Source of the DNA: JAMHZE01 sp964424715
GTDB lineage: Bacteria > Pseudomonadota > Alphaproteobacteria > Rickettsiales > UBA8987
Reading direction: 5' to 3'
DNA length: 8,065 nucleotides
NCBI GenBank assembly: GCA_964424715.1
Contig: CAYRJW010000069.1
Coordinates: 1-8,065, forward strand
The notes below the pieces were generated by a model, which saw only the letters and a list, made by a program, of their open reading frames with translations, did no database searches and was not told the origin of the DNA. Below, one piece after another: positions 1 through 6,301 of the stretch. The position numbers and the translations under genes were made by a program. The first letter of the stretch is position 1. Every line of letters begins with the position of its first letter.

Positions 1-533
1 CCGAGACCATTTCACTCGCCCTCACCGCCGCTGAAACCGGCCACTTGGTGCTTGGCACATTACATACCACCTCCGCGCCTAAGACCATCGACAGGATAAT
101 CGATGTGTTCCCGGCCGCTGATAAAGAACTTGTCCGCTCCATGCTTTCTTCCTCGATACAGGCGGTTGTTGCACAAACCCTTATAAAGACCGCTGACGGT
201 AACGGCCGTGTGGCCGCGCTTGAAGTGCTGCTTGGAACACCTGGCATCAGGAATCTTATCCGCGAGAACAAGATCCCGCAGATATCATCACTAATCCAGA
301 TCGGCGGAAAATTCGGCATGATCTCTATGAAGGATTATCTCGACAATCTTGTAAGGGATAGCAAGATATCCCACGAAGCAGCCACCAGTATGATGAATCT
401 GGTTACATCTTCCGCTGACTTTGATGATAAATCCGGCGAAGGCCCTAAAAAAGAAAAAGAATTTGTTCCTGAAAGACCTGCAACCCCAAGGCCGGTACAT
501 AGTACCCAGCCAAAAACCGATGAGAATTTTTAA
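1..533 (+). CDS. pilT: Type IV pilus retraction ATPase PilT, 3' part only
   Basis: PilT is the hexameric cytoplasmic ATPase at the pilus base that depolymerises pilin and drives retraction and twitching. Only the C-terminal ~177 residues are present. The reading frame is open from base 3, and the true start, Walker A and Walker B lie upstream of the window. Visible family marks are the His box (GHLVLGTLH, from base 39), the TIDRIIDVFP segment, and GIRNLIREN at about 246-272, the counterpart of the PilT AIRNLIRE motif needed for retraction. After the conserved domain (to about base 410) there is a charged, proline-rich tail of about 40 residues, longer than in typical PilT. The TTG at 45 is inside the conserved domain and is not the start. 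pilU follows after three bases. Family assignment is firm; only the tail is unusual. Confidence 0.95.
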   Translation, partial: ETISLALTAAETGHLVLGTLHTTSAPKTIDRIIDVFPAADKELVRSMLSSSIQAVVAQTLIKTADGNGRVAALEVLLGTPGIRNLIRENKIPQISSLIQIGGKFGMISMKDYLDNLVRDSKISHEAATSMMNLVTSSADFDDKSGEGPKKEKEFVPERPATPRPVHSTQPKTDENF

Positions 534-536
534 TAT

Positions 537-1721
537 ATGGCAGATACCCTTAAAAAGCCCCGCATTTACCATTATCTGAACATGATGATAAAGGAAGGTG
601 CTTCCGATTTTTTCCTGACGGTTGGTATTCCCGGCACTCTCAAGGTAAAATCTGATTTCATAAAGATAATGGAGCCGGCACACAACGAAAGCAGCATAGA
701 AAAAATAGTGAAAGAATTCCTGACAGAAGAACAATGGCTGGAATTCACTTCTACACTTGAGCTTAACGTTGCGGTCTCTACCGAGGAAAATGAAAGATTC
801 CGTATAAATATATTCTATAATATGCGTAACATCGGTCTGGTCGTCCGCCATATAAAGTCGCAGATACCAAGCCTTGATCAGCTTGGCGTGCCGGAAATTT
901 ATAAAAAACTTATCGTGCAGAAACGCGGATTATTCTTAGTGGTCGGTGCCACTGGCTCCGGTAAATCCACCACTATCGCAGCACTTCTGGAACATCGCAA
1001 CCAGAACGGCAGCGGCCATGTCATTTCCATTGAAGACCCGATCGAATTTGTCTTCCAGCATAAAAACTGTATCTTCACCCAGCGTGAGATAAATATAGAT
1101 ACATTCTCCTATAACATCGCGCTGAAGAACGCACTGCGGCAGGCGCCGGATGTTCTTTTCATCGGCGAGATACGCGATAAAGATTCCATGGAAAGCGCGC
1201 TTACATTCAGCGAGACCGGGCATCTTGTAGTAGCAACCGTTCACGCTAATAATTCCAACCAGGCAATTGAACGCATATTAACATTCTACCCTGAAGAAAG
1301 TTCCAACCAGATACTTACCTCACTTTCACATACTTTGAATGCAGTAGTAGCACAGCGCCTTGTAAAGAATATTCAGGGCGGCCTTACGCTTGCTTACGAG
1401 ATCATGATAAATGAAGGGCTGATAAGGGAACTTATCAAGGAAGGTAAAGTCACCGAAATAAAAGATGTGATGAAGCAGAACATCAATAACGGCATGATGA
1501 CCTTTGATGAATGTCTGTTCAAACTAATAAAAGATAAAGTGATAGATAAGGATACCGCCATAAGGGAAGCCGATAACCCGAATAACCTAAAACTGAGATT
1601 ATCCCAATATTCTGAAAGTAATCTCAACAAATCACTTTCCGGCATCCCGCAAACTTCCCTAAAGGAAGACCAGATGAGCGCATACAGCCTTAGAAAAAAC
1701 AAAGAAGATAATAATTTCTGA
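537..1721 (+). CDS. pilU: Type IV pilus retraction ATPase PilU (PilT paralogue)
   Basis: This is a secretion ATPase of the PilT/PilU group, a cytoplasmic accessory motor that works with PilT to retract type IV pili. At 394 residues it is close to the usual PilU length. In order: an N-terminal PAS-like domain (about 1-110, starting with the family-typical GASDFFLTVG), Walker A GATGSGKS at 137-144, Asp box EDPIEF at 166-171, Walker B ending in catalytic E211 (LFIGEIRD), and His box with H229 and H236. The PilT-type AIRNLIRE motif is replaced by GLIRELIKEGK, and the end contains a PilU-like ADNPNNLKL stretch; both favour PilU over a second PilT. The last ~40 residues are polar and probably disordered. 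The start has no clear Shine-Dalgarno and lies three bases after the pilT stop, so translational coupling is likely. The stop overlaps the murB start. Confidence 0.93.
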   Translation: MADTLKKPRIYHYLNMMIKEGASDFFLTVGIPGTLKVKSDFIKIMEPAHNESSIEKIVKEFLTEEQWLEFTSTLELNVAVSTEENERFRINIFYNMRNIGLVVRHIKSQIPSLDQLGVPEIYKKLIVQKRGLFLVVGATGSGKSTTIAALLEHRNQNGSGHVISIEDPIEFVFQHKNCIFTQREINIDTFSYNIALKNALRQAPDVLFIGEIRDKDSMESALTFSETGHLVVATVHANNSNQAIERILTFYPEESSNQILTSLSHTLNAVVAQRLVKNIQGGLTLAYEIMINEGLIRELIKEGKVTEIKDVMKQNINNGMMTFDECLFKLIKDKVIDKDTAIREADNPNNLKLRLSQYSESNLNKSLSGIPQTSLKEDQMSAYSLRKNKEDNNF

Positions 1722-2617
1722 TGAAATATGATCTTCCGGAAATAAAGGGTGAGTACAGGTTCAACGCCCCTCTTGCCGCATCAACATGGTTCCGCGTCGG
1801 CGGCGAGGCAGATGTTATATTCCGCCCGGAAGATGCAGATGATCTAGCTCATTTCATAAAGAACAAGCCTTCAAACCTTAACTATATAACTCTGGGCGTC
1901 TGCTCAAATGTCATAATCCGTGATGGCGGCTACCGTGGCTGCATAATAAAACTCGGTAAGAATTTCACACAAATAAAAGCTGAAGATAATAAAATAATTG
2001 TCCGAGCCGGCGCGCTGGATAGCAATGTTGCAAGATTCGCTGCTGAAAATAATATCGCCGGAATGGAATTCCTTATTGGAGTTCCAGGAACTATTGGCGG
2101 CGCGATCGCCATGAATGCCGGCGCTTACGGCACCGAGATAAAAGATATTTTAATTTCCGCCAAAGCCATAGATGAGAATGGCAATATAATAGAATTAAAA
2201 AATTCTAACTTCGGTTTCACCTACAGAAAAAATTCTCTTCCCGGGAATTTAATTTTCATCGAAGCAACCCTGCAAGGCAAAAAAGGTAATAAAGAAGAGA
2301 TACTGAACAGCATGAAGAACATCTCCGACTCGCGTGAAGCCACCCAGCCCGTCCGCACCAGAACCGGCGGCAGCACCTTCAAGAACCCGCCCGGCGACAA
2401 AAAAGCCTGGCAACTCATCGACGAAGCCGGCCTGCGCGGCCACCGCAAAGGCGGTGCCATGGTCTCCGAAAAACACTGCAACTTCCTGATAAACACAGAC
2501 AACGCCACCGCAAAAGACATCGAAGATCTTGGTGACGAAATAATCGCAAGGGTAAAACAAAATTGCGGTATTCAGCTGGAATGGGAAATAAAACGCATTG
2601 GCGAACATTCAAATTAA
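1721..2617 (+). CDS. murB: UDP-N-acetylenolpyruvoylglucosamine reductase MurB (type II)
   Basis: MurB is the cytoplasmic FAD enzyme that uses NADPH to reduce UDP-GlcNAc-enolpyruvate to UDP-MurNAc, the second committed step of peptidoglycan synthesis. The 298-residue length fits type II MurB. Visible landmarks: the FAD-binding LGVCSNVIIRDGG at 58-70, with VCSN where GGSN is usual; the FAD-binding glycine-rich GVPGTIGGAIAMNAGAYG at 120-137; Y168-R169, the substrate-binding arginine; the catalytic serine S218 in RTGGSTFKNP; the SEKHCNFLIN segment; and the C-terminal LEWEIKRIG, whose E289 probably fills the conserved acid role. The ATG shares its A with the pilU TGA stop, which suggests translational coupling. 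In most bacteria murB sits in or near the dcw cell-wall cluster; here it is alone behind pilus genes. No clear terminator follows it. Confidence 0.96.
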   Translation: MKYDLPEIKGEYRFNAPLAASTWFRVGGEADVIFRPEDADDLAHFIKNKPSNLNYITLGVCSNVIIRDGGYRGCIIKLGKNFTQIKAEDNKIIVRAGALDSNVARFAAENNIAGMEFLIGVPGTIGGAIAMNAGAYGTEIKDILISAKAIDENGNIIELKNSNFGFTYRKNSLPGNLIFIEATLQGKKGNKEEILNSMKNISDSREATQPVRTRTGGSTFKNPPGDKKAWQLIDEAGLRGHRKGGAMVSEKHCNFLINTDNATAKDIEDLGDEIIARVKQNCGIQLEWEIKRIGEHSN

Positions 2618-2796
2618 TTCTTTGTTAACCGCTCTTCCCTACCCTATGTCCTAAAATGAGCCTGAAAGCCGGGCTTCGTAATTCTGGAAAATAGTCAAAA
2701 TAAAACTATATTTATATATAGTATTTTCTACAATGCTGTTCCATTTTTGATGCAGGTTTTGGGGTGTTTTTTGCTAAACGATTGAAAAATATACAC

Positions 2797-2812
2797 CTAC
2801 TATATATTGTGT
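2797..2812. promoter_or_regulatory. NrdR box 1 (predicted)
   Basis: CTACTATATATTGTGT matches 14 of 16 positions of the palindromic NrdR consensus acaCwAtATaTwGtgt; only the first two bases differ. NrdR is the zinc-finger and ATP-cone repressor that shuts off ribonucleotide reductase genes when dATP is high. Finding the box upstream of nrdA makes the assignment much more likely than the base match alone. It overlaps a possible -10 region (TATATT 2803-2808, with TTGAAA 2782-2787 upstream at 15 bp), which would suit repression. No nrdR gene is visible in the window. Confidence 0.75.
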
Positions 2813-2837
2813 CTAAACTGCTTCTACCGACTAAAAT

Positions 2838-2853
2838 ACACTATATTTAGATA
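2838..2853. promoter_or_regulatory. NrdR box 2 (predicted, weaker half)
   Basis: ACACTATATTTAGATA matches 12 of 16 NrdR-consensus positions, with a perfect left half and a decayed right half. It begins 41 bp after box 1, close to four helical turns. NrdR sites typically come as tandem pairs on the same face of the helix, so the spacing supports both boxes. The surrounding DNA is AT-rich, so this box alone would not be convincing. Confidence 0.6.
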
Positions 2854-2872
2854 ATTATTTATAACTATATAA

Positions 2873-2902
2873 TTGACCATGCAGACATAGAGGGTTAATA
2901 AT
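2873..2902 (+). promoter_or_regulatory. Possible nrdA promoter
   Basis: TTGACC (2873-2878, 5 of 6 to the -35 consensus) is separated by 18 bp from AATAAT (2897-2902, 5 of 6 to the -10 consensus). This would place the transcript start near 2909 and give a leader of about 100 nt. It lies downstream of both NrdR boxes, so repression would have to act from upstream. The alternative, a promoter overlapping box 1 near 2782-2808, fits NrdR repression better but has a short spacer. In such AT-rich DNA neither can be settled by eye. Confidence 0.35.
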
Positions 2903-3008
2903 TGCAATTACCCCTTTGAAGAAACTTTAAAGAAAAGAAAATAAATTTTTTGGGGAAAAACAGAAAAATCTTGGGGATATAACTAAATATCATGTAGGGA
3001 GAAAGAAG

Positions 3009-4904
3009 ATGCTGAACGAACAAGTAAATATAGCCTCCGCTAAAACATCCAACTCAAATGATCAGCTGATGGATCAGAAAGTAAAGATAGACGATTCCAA
3101 AAGCGACCTGCTGACAGATTTCGGCAAAGCAGTATTACAGGACAGATATTTATTACCAGGCGAGACCTATCAGGACCTTTTCGCGCGCGTGTCTGAAAGA
3201 TACAGCGATGATATCGCGCATGCTGAAAGAATATATTCTTATGTAAGTAATCTGTGGTTCATGCCTGCTACACCTATATTAAGTAATGGCGGCACTGAAC
3301 GTGGCATGCCTATTTCATGCTTCCTGAATGAAACTCCTGATTCGCTTGAAGGCATCGTTGATCTCTGGACCGAGAATGTCTGGCTTGCTGCGCGCGGCGG
3401 TGGCATCGGCAGTTACTGGGGCAATCTTCGCTCCATCGGCGAAAAAGTAAAAGGTAATGGCAAAACTTCCGGCGTTATCCCTTTCCTGCGCGTGCAGGAT
3501 TCGTTAACACTTGCGATATCGCAAGGCAGCTTACGCCGTGGCAGCTCTGCGGTATATCTTCCGGTCGATCATCCTGAGATCGAGGAATTCATCGAACTTC
3601 GCAAACCAACAGGTGGCGATCCGAATCGTAAAGCGCTGAACATTCACCACGGCGTTGTAATATCCGATGCGTTCATGCTTGCAGTTCAGAACGATGAACC
3701 TTGGGAATTACTCAGCCCGAAAGATCGTCGCATGATCTCTGTTATAAATGCACGCGAACTTTGGATAAAATTATTAACTACAAGGATCGAAACAGGTGAA
3801 CCTTATTTATTATTCATAGATAATGTTAACAAAGCGATCCCTGAGCATCACAAAAAATTAAATCTTCCGGTGAAGATGTCTAACCTGTGCAGTGAAATAA
3901 CTCTGCCAACAGGAATCGATCACCTAGGAAAGAACCGTACTGCGGTGTGCTGCCTGTCATCTCTGAATCTGGAATATTATGATGAGTGGAAAGACAAACC
4001 TCTTTTCATAAAAGATATTATGCGCTTCCTTGATAATGTTTTAACTGATTTTATCGAGAACGCTCCTGATTCAATGGTGCGCGCAAAATATTCTGCAATG
4101 CGTGAACGCAGCGTGGGCCTTGGTGTTATGGGCTTCCACTCTTTCCTGCAAGGCAAAAAGATCCCGATCGAATCCGTTATGGCAAAAGTCTGGAACAAAC
4201 AGATGTTTGAACATATCAGAAGAGAATGTGATGAATCTTCTATCGAACTTGCTGAAGAAAGAGGTGCGTGTGAAGATGCAAAAGAAGTTGGTAGCATGGA
4301 AAGATTTTCTAACAAAATTGCTATCGCTCCAACAGCATCTATCTCTATCATCTGTGGCAACTCAAGTCCAGGCATAGAGCCGTATGCAGCCAATTCATTC
4401 ACGCAGAAAACTCTCACCGGTTCTTTCACTGTTCGCAACAAACATGTGAAGAAATTACTTGGCGAAAAAGGTCAGGATAATGATGATGTGTGGAGTTCTA
4501 TTTCAATGAATGAAGGTTCAGTGCAACATCTCGACTTTTTAACTCAGGATGAAAAAGATGTGTTCAAAACAGCACAGGAAATTGATCAAAGATGGTTAGT
4601 TGAGCATGCTGCAGACAGAACGAAGTTTATTTGTCAGGCACAATCTGTTAACCTGTTCTTTCCAGGAGATGTTCATAAAAAATATTTACATGAGGTCCAC
4701 TGGAACGCTTGGAAGAAGGGAGTTAAGAGTTTGTACTACTGCAGGTCCACTTCGATTCAGAGAGCTGAAAAGACCACTGATTCGGAAACCAACAGAAAGC
4801 AACTTGAAATGAAGCTTCAACCGGCTAGTGATAAAAAAACTAGCAAGCATAATATAAAGGCTACTCCGAAACCTAATTATGAAGAGTGCCTCGCTTGTCA
4901 GTAG
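3009..4904 (+). CDS. nrdA: Class I ribonucleoside-diphosphate reductase, large (alpha) subunit NrdA
   Basis: NrdA carries the active site that reduces ribonucleoside diphosphates to deoxynucleotides, using a radical passed from NrdB. Key residues by comparison with E. coli NrdA: C104 (PISCFLNE) and C314 (AVCCLSS) as the redox pair, N292-C294-E296 (NLCSE) with C294 as the thiyl-radical cysteine, Y576-Y577 as the radical-transfer tyrosines, and C627/C630 in the C-terminal ECLACQ as the mobile thiol pair. At 631 residues it is much shorter than the ~760-residue E. coli enzyme. Only ~30 polar residues precede the conserved region, so the dATP-sensing ATP cone is absent. The ATG follows AGGGAG with seven-base spacing. 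NrdR-like boxes lie upstream. C315 is an extra cysteine beside C314. nrdB is not adjacent but starts 1397 bases after the nrdA stop. Confidence 0.95.
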   Translation: MLNEQVNIASAKTSNSNDQLMDQKVKIDDSKSDLLTDFGKAVLQDRYLLPGETYQDLFARVSERYSDDIAHAERIYSYVSNLWFMPATPILSNGGTERGMPISCFLNETPDSLEGIVDLWTENVWLAARGGGIGSYWGNLRSIGEKVKGNGKTSGVIPFLRVQDSLTLAISQGSLRRGSSAVYLPVDHPEIEEFIELRKPTGGDPNRKALNIHHGVVISDAFMLAVQNDEPWELLSPKDRRMISVINARELWIKLLTTRIETGEPYLLFIDNVNKAIPEHHKKLNLPVKMSNLCSEITLPTGIDHLGKNRTAVCCLSSLNLEYYDEWKDKPLFIKDIMRFLDNVLTDFIENAPDSMVRAKYSAMRERSVGLGVMGFHSFLQGKKIPIESVMAKVWNKQMFEHIRRECDESSIELAEERGACEDAKEVGSMERFSNKIAIAPTASISIICGNSSPGIEPYAANSFTQKTLTGSFTVRNKHVKKLLGEKGQDNDDVWSSISMNEGSVQHLDFLTQDEKDVFKTAQEIDQRWLVEHAADRTKFICQAQSVNLFFPGDVHKKYLHEVHWNAWKKGVKSLYYCRSTSIQRAEKTTDSETNRKQLEMKLQPASDKKTSKHNIKATPKPNYEECLACQ

Positions 4905-4929
4905 TTTTATCATTTTAACCAACCAACTA

Positions 4930-4936
4930 AAGGAGG
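4930..4936 (+). promoter_or_regulatory. Strong Shine-Dalgarno of the lysine-rich small gene
   Basis: AAGGAGG is a near-perfect complement of the 16S rRNA 3' end and ends five bases before the ATG at 4942. It is the best ribosome-binding site in the window and is the main reason to treat the following 29-codon frame as a translated gene. Confidence 0.8.
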
Positions 4937-4941
4937 CCATT

Positions 4942-5031
4942 ATGGCAGCTAAGAAAAAAGCAGCTAAAAAAGCTGTAAAAAAACCAGCAGCTAAAAAGAA
5001 AGCTGTTAAAAAGAAAGCTAAAAAGAAATAG
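4942..5031 (+). CDS. Tiny lysine/alanine-rich basic protein (29 aa)
   Basis: The frame runs from ATG at 4942 to TAG at 5029-5031. The 29 residues are 16 Lys, 9 Ala, 2 Val, 1 Pro and the initiator Met: blocks of two or three lysines separated by AA, AV or PAA. There are no acidic, aromatic or cysteine residues. Such AAKK/KAVKK sequence resembles the tails of histone H1-like and HU-like nucleoid proteins, so binding to DNA or RNA is plausible but only inferred from composition. Evidence that it is real: a near-perfect Shine-Dalgarno, a place 37 bases after the nrdA stop on the same strand, and a palindrome and intrinsic terminator just downstream. It may be co-transcribed with nrdA. It could also be a remnant of a longer histone-like protein, but no upstream in-frame standard start exists after the nrdA stop. 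Confidence 0.72.
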   Translation: MAAKKKAAKKAVKKPAAKKKAVKKKAKKK

Positions 5032-5038
5032 TTAGCTT

Positions 5039-5060
5039 TAGTTATTGCTAGCAATAACTA
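5039..5060. repeat. Perfect 22-bp palindrome after the lysine-rich gene
   Basis: The arm TAGTTATTGCT is followed immediately by its exact reverse complement AGCAATAACTA, with no spacer. It lies between the stop codon at 5031 and the terminator stem starting at 5063. It lacks a T tract of its own. A zero-spacer palindrome is more typical of a dimeric-protein binding site than of a hairpin, although the RNA could fold with a few central bases unpaired. Its function is unknown. Confidence 0.75.
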
Positions 5061-5062
5061 GG

Positions 5063-5100
5063 AAAAACCCCGCAACTCCAATGGACTGCGGGGTTTTTTT
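5063..5100 (+). terminator. Rho-independent terminator of the nrdA/lysine-rich gene unit
   Basis: AAAAACCCCGCA (5063-5074) pairs with TGCGGGGTTTTT (5087-5098). The G+C core is seven pairs (5068-5074 with 5087-5093), the loop is 12 nt, and a run of seven T follows at 5094-5100. This is a textbook intrinsic terminator. The A-tract on the left also allows it to work in the opposite direction. It should uncouple nrdA from the glycosyltransferase-nrdB pair. Confidence 0.93.
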
Positions 5101-5105
5101 ATGCC

Positions 5106-5192
5106 TTAATTAAAACCTAAAGGTTTTAATTATATAATATTGAGACAAAAATTTTCAGGGAACGGCCCTGAAAATTTTAGACGCTACCGCTT
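5106..5192 (+). repeat. Two-hairpin intergenic repeat, copy 1
   Basis: An 87-nt element begins just after the terminator T tract. Hairpin 1 is AT-rich, with 12-bp arms (5107-5118 and 5121-5132) and a two-base spacer. Then comes ATTGAGAC (5139-5146). Hairpin 2 has 13-bp arms (5148-5160 and 5166-5178) with loop AACGG, then TAGACGCTACCGCTT and a T-rich tail. A second copy in the same orientation lies at 7273-7356. From 5139 onward the copies align without gaps over 54 nt with six differences, four of which are two compensated base-pair swaps in stem 2. I do not recognise the family. Confidence 0.88.
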
Positions 5193-5250
5193 ATTTTTAT
5201 TTTTTAATTTTTGTTTTGTTCTATTCTTGAGGAAATAAAATATAAAACCC

Positions 5251-6288
5251 GTGCAAAGATCTCTTAAAATTCTTCAGGTATCTAATTTTGATTATAAGAA
5301 TAATTTTCATCAATTTTATAATTGTGATTACAAAATCTATTTTGGGTTAATTAAAAATGGACATTCGGTCTATCAGTTCTCTAACAGGGATATTGCGCGG
5401 CAGGATGGATTTTTTAAATCGCGCTTTGGAAGTACAGCGGTGCAGAATGAAAAGCTTATAAAAGTTGCGCGCGAAATAAAACCTGATCTTATTTTACTTG
5501 GGCACTGCGAGCAGATCGATAATGAAACGCTCGGTAAAATAAAAGAAGAAAATAAAAATATAAAGATAGCTGCGTTCAATGTTGATGCGCTCTGGCTTCC
5601 TCATAATGTTAATTTAGTGAAAGAACGAAGCAAAGCGGTCGATGTATTATTTTCTACAACAGCCGGAGATTCGCTGAAGCAATTCGCGAGAGATGGTTTG
5701 AAGGTCGCGTTCATCCCGAACCCGGTTGATGAAGCGATCGATAAATATAAATGTTTCGAAAATCCCGCACCGGAGTTTGATGTATTCTTCGCAGGCGGCG
5801 GGAAATACAGAATAGATACTTGTAATTTCCTCAAAGAAAATCTGCAGGAAATAAATATCCACCATATCGGCAAAGGTAAAGGCAAGGTCGTTTATGGCCA
5901 GAGATATCTGGATGAACTGAAAAAATGCTGGATAGGCCTTAACCTTCCGCAATTCACTGATGATATTTACCAGCCCTATCTATATTCATCTGATAGAATT
6001 TCCCAATATTTCGGCAATGGACTGCTTACTTTCTGTCACGCGAAAACAAAAATATGGGAACTTCTTGAAGATGGGAAAGAAGCCATCTATTATTCCACTG
6101 AAGCAGAACTTGCGGATAAATTACAACAAGCGAAAATTAATAGAAAAGATAGTTTGACAATCGCCGAAAATGGGTGGAAAAAATACCATATGTTGTATAA
6201 CTCTAAAATTATAACACAATATATGGTTGATGTTATATTAGAACAAAGTTTTAGCCATAACTATAAATGGCCTACTATTAACCACTAA
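5251..6288 (+). CDS. CgeB-like glycosyltransferase family protein
   Basis: This 345-residue protein looks like a GT-B fold glycosyltransferase of the CgeB/DUF3880 type. The N-terminal half opens with a beta strand, LKILQVSNF, then PDLILLGHCEQI (79-90) and IKIAAFNVDALW (104-115). The C-terminal half has FDVFFAGGG (177-184), CWIGLNLPQ (226-234), and RISQYFGNGLLTF (249-261) followed by EAIYYSTEAEL (277-287), the pattern of the glycosyl-transferase 1_2 domain. It probably moves a sugar from a nucleotide donor to an unknown surface or spore-coat-like acceptor. No signal peptide or membrane segment is seen, so it should be cytoplasmic. The start is GTG: an in-frame TAA at 5236 blocks upstream starts, and the nearest GAGGA (5229-5233) lies 17 bases away, too far to be effective. 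nrdB begins 13 bases after its stop, so the two are probably co-transcribed. Confidence 0.78.
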   Translation: MQRSLKILQVSNFDYKNNFHQFYNCDYKIYFGLIKNGHSVYQFSNRDIARQDGFFKSRFGSTAVQNEKLIKVAREIKPDLILLGHCEQIDNETLGKIKEENKNIKIAAFNVDALWLPHNVNLVKERSKAVDVLFSTTAGDSLKQFARDGLKVAFIPNPVDEAIDKYKCFENPAPEFDVFFAGGGKYRIDTCNFLKENLQEINIHHIGKGKGKVVYGQRYLDELKKCWIGLNLPQFTDDIYQPYLYSSDRISQYFGNGLLTFCHAKTKIWELLEDGKEAIYYSTEAELADKLQQAKINRKDSLTIAENGWKKYHMLYNSKIITQYMVDVILEQSFSHNYKWPTINH

Positions 6289-6301
6289 AAACAGGTTTTT
6301 T

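Larger units (their letters stand above)
2618..3008 (+). promoter_or_regulatory. AT-rich intergenic control region upstream of nrdA
   Basis: This 391-bp gap separates murB from nrdA and has no convincing gene. It is very AT-rich, and the heptamer ACTATAT occurs at 2705, 2799, 2840 and 2864, with the reverse complement at 2716. Two of these lie in the NrdR-box matches annotated separately. The first ~80 bases hold only a short GC patch around AAGCCGGGCTT (2667-2677), too weak to call a terminator for murB. The final ~100 bases form a purine-rich probable leader that ends in an AGGGAG Shine-Dalgarno (2996-3001), seven bases before the nrdA ATG. An ATG-TAG start-stop pair at 2992-2997 overlaps this site. 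Confidence 0.7.

Noticed and set aside
291..851. 186-residue minus-strand frame across the pilT-pilU junction
   Set aside because: Both genes on the plus strand are clear family members, and the minus frame shows no motif; it is a shadow.
2249..2608. 119-residue minus-strand frame opposite murB
   Set aside because: It is a shadow of the strongly supported murB coding sequence, with no recognisable domain or start signal.
2618..2700. Terminator of the pilT-pilU-murB unit
   Set aside because: The only symmetric patch, AAGCCGGGCTT at 2667-2677, has almost no loop and no following T tract.
2709..2724. Third NrdR box around the ATATAGT copy
   Set aside because: It matches only about 11 of 16 positions and is in very AT-rich DNA; its palindrome (2705-2722) has a four-base insert relative to a true box.
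2862..2877. Fourth NrdR-like site
   Set aside because: It has the ACTATAT half only, about 9 of 16 positions, and its 24-bp offset from box 2 is not a whole number of turns.
4102..4377. 91-residue plus-strand frame inside nrdA
   Set aside because: It is an out-of-frame shadow; nrdA is intact across this stretch with its conserved residues in the other frame.
5106..5192. Two-hairpin repeat as a CRISPR unit
   Set aside because: Only two copies 2.1 kb apart with genes between; there is no regular spacer pattern and no cas genes.
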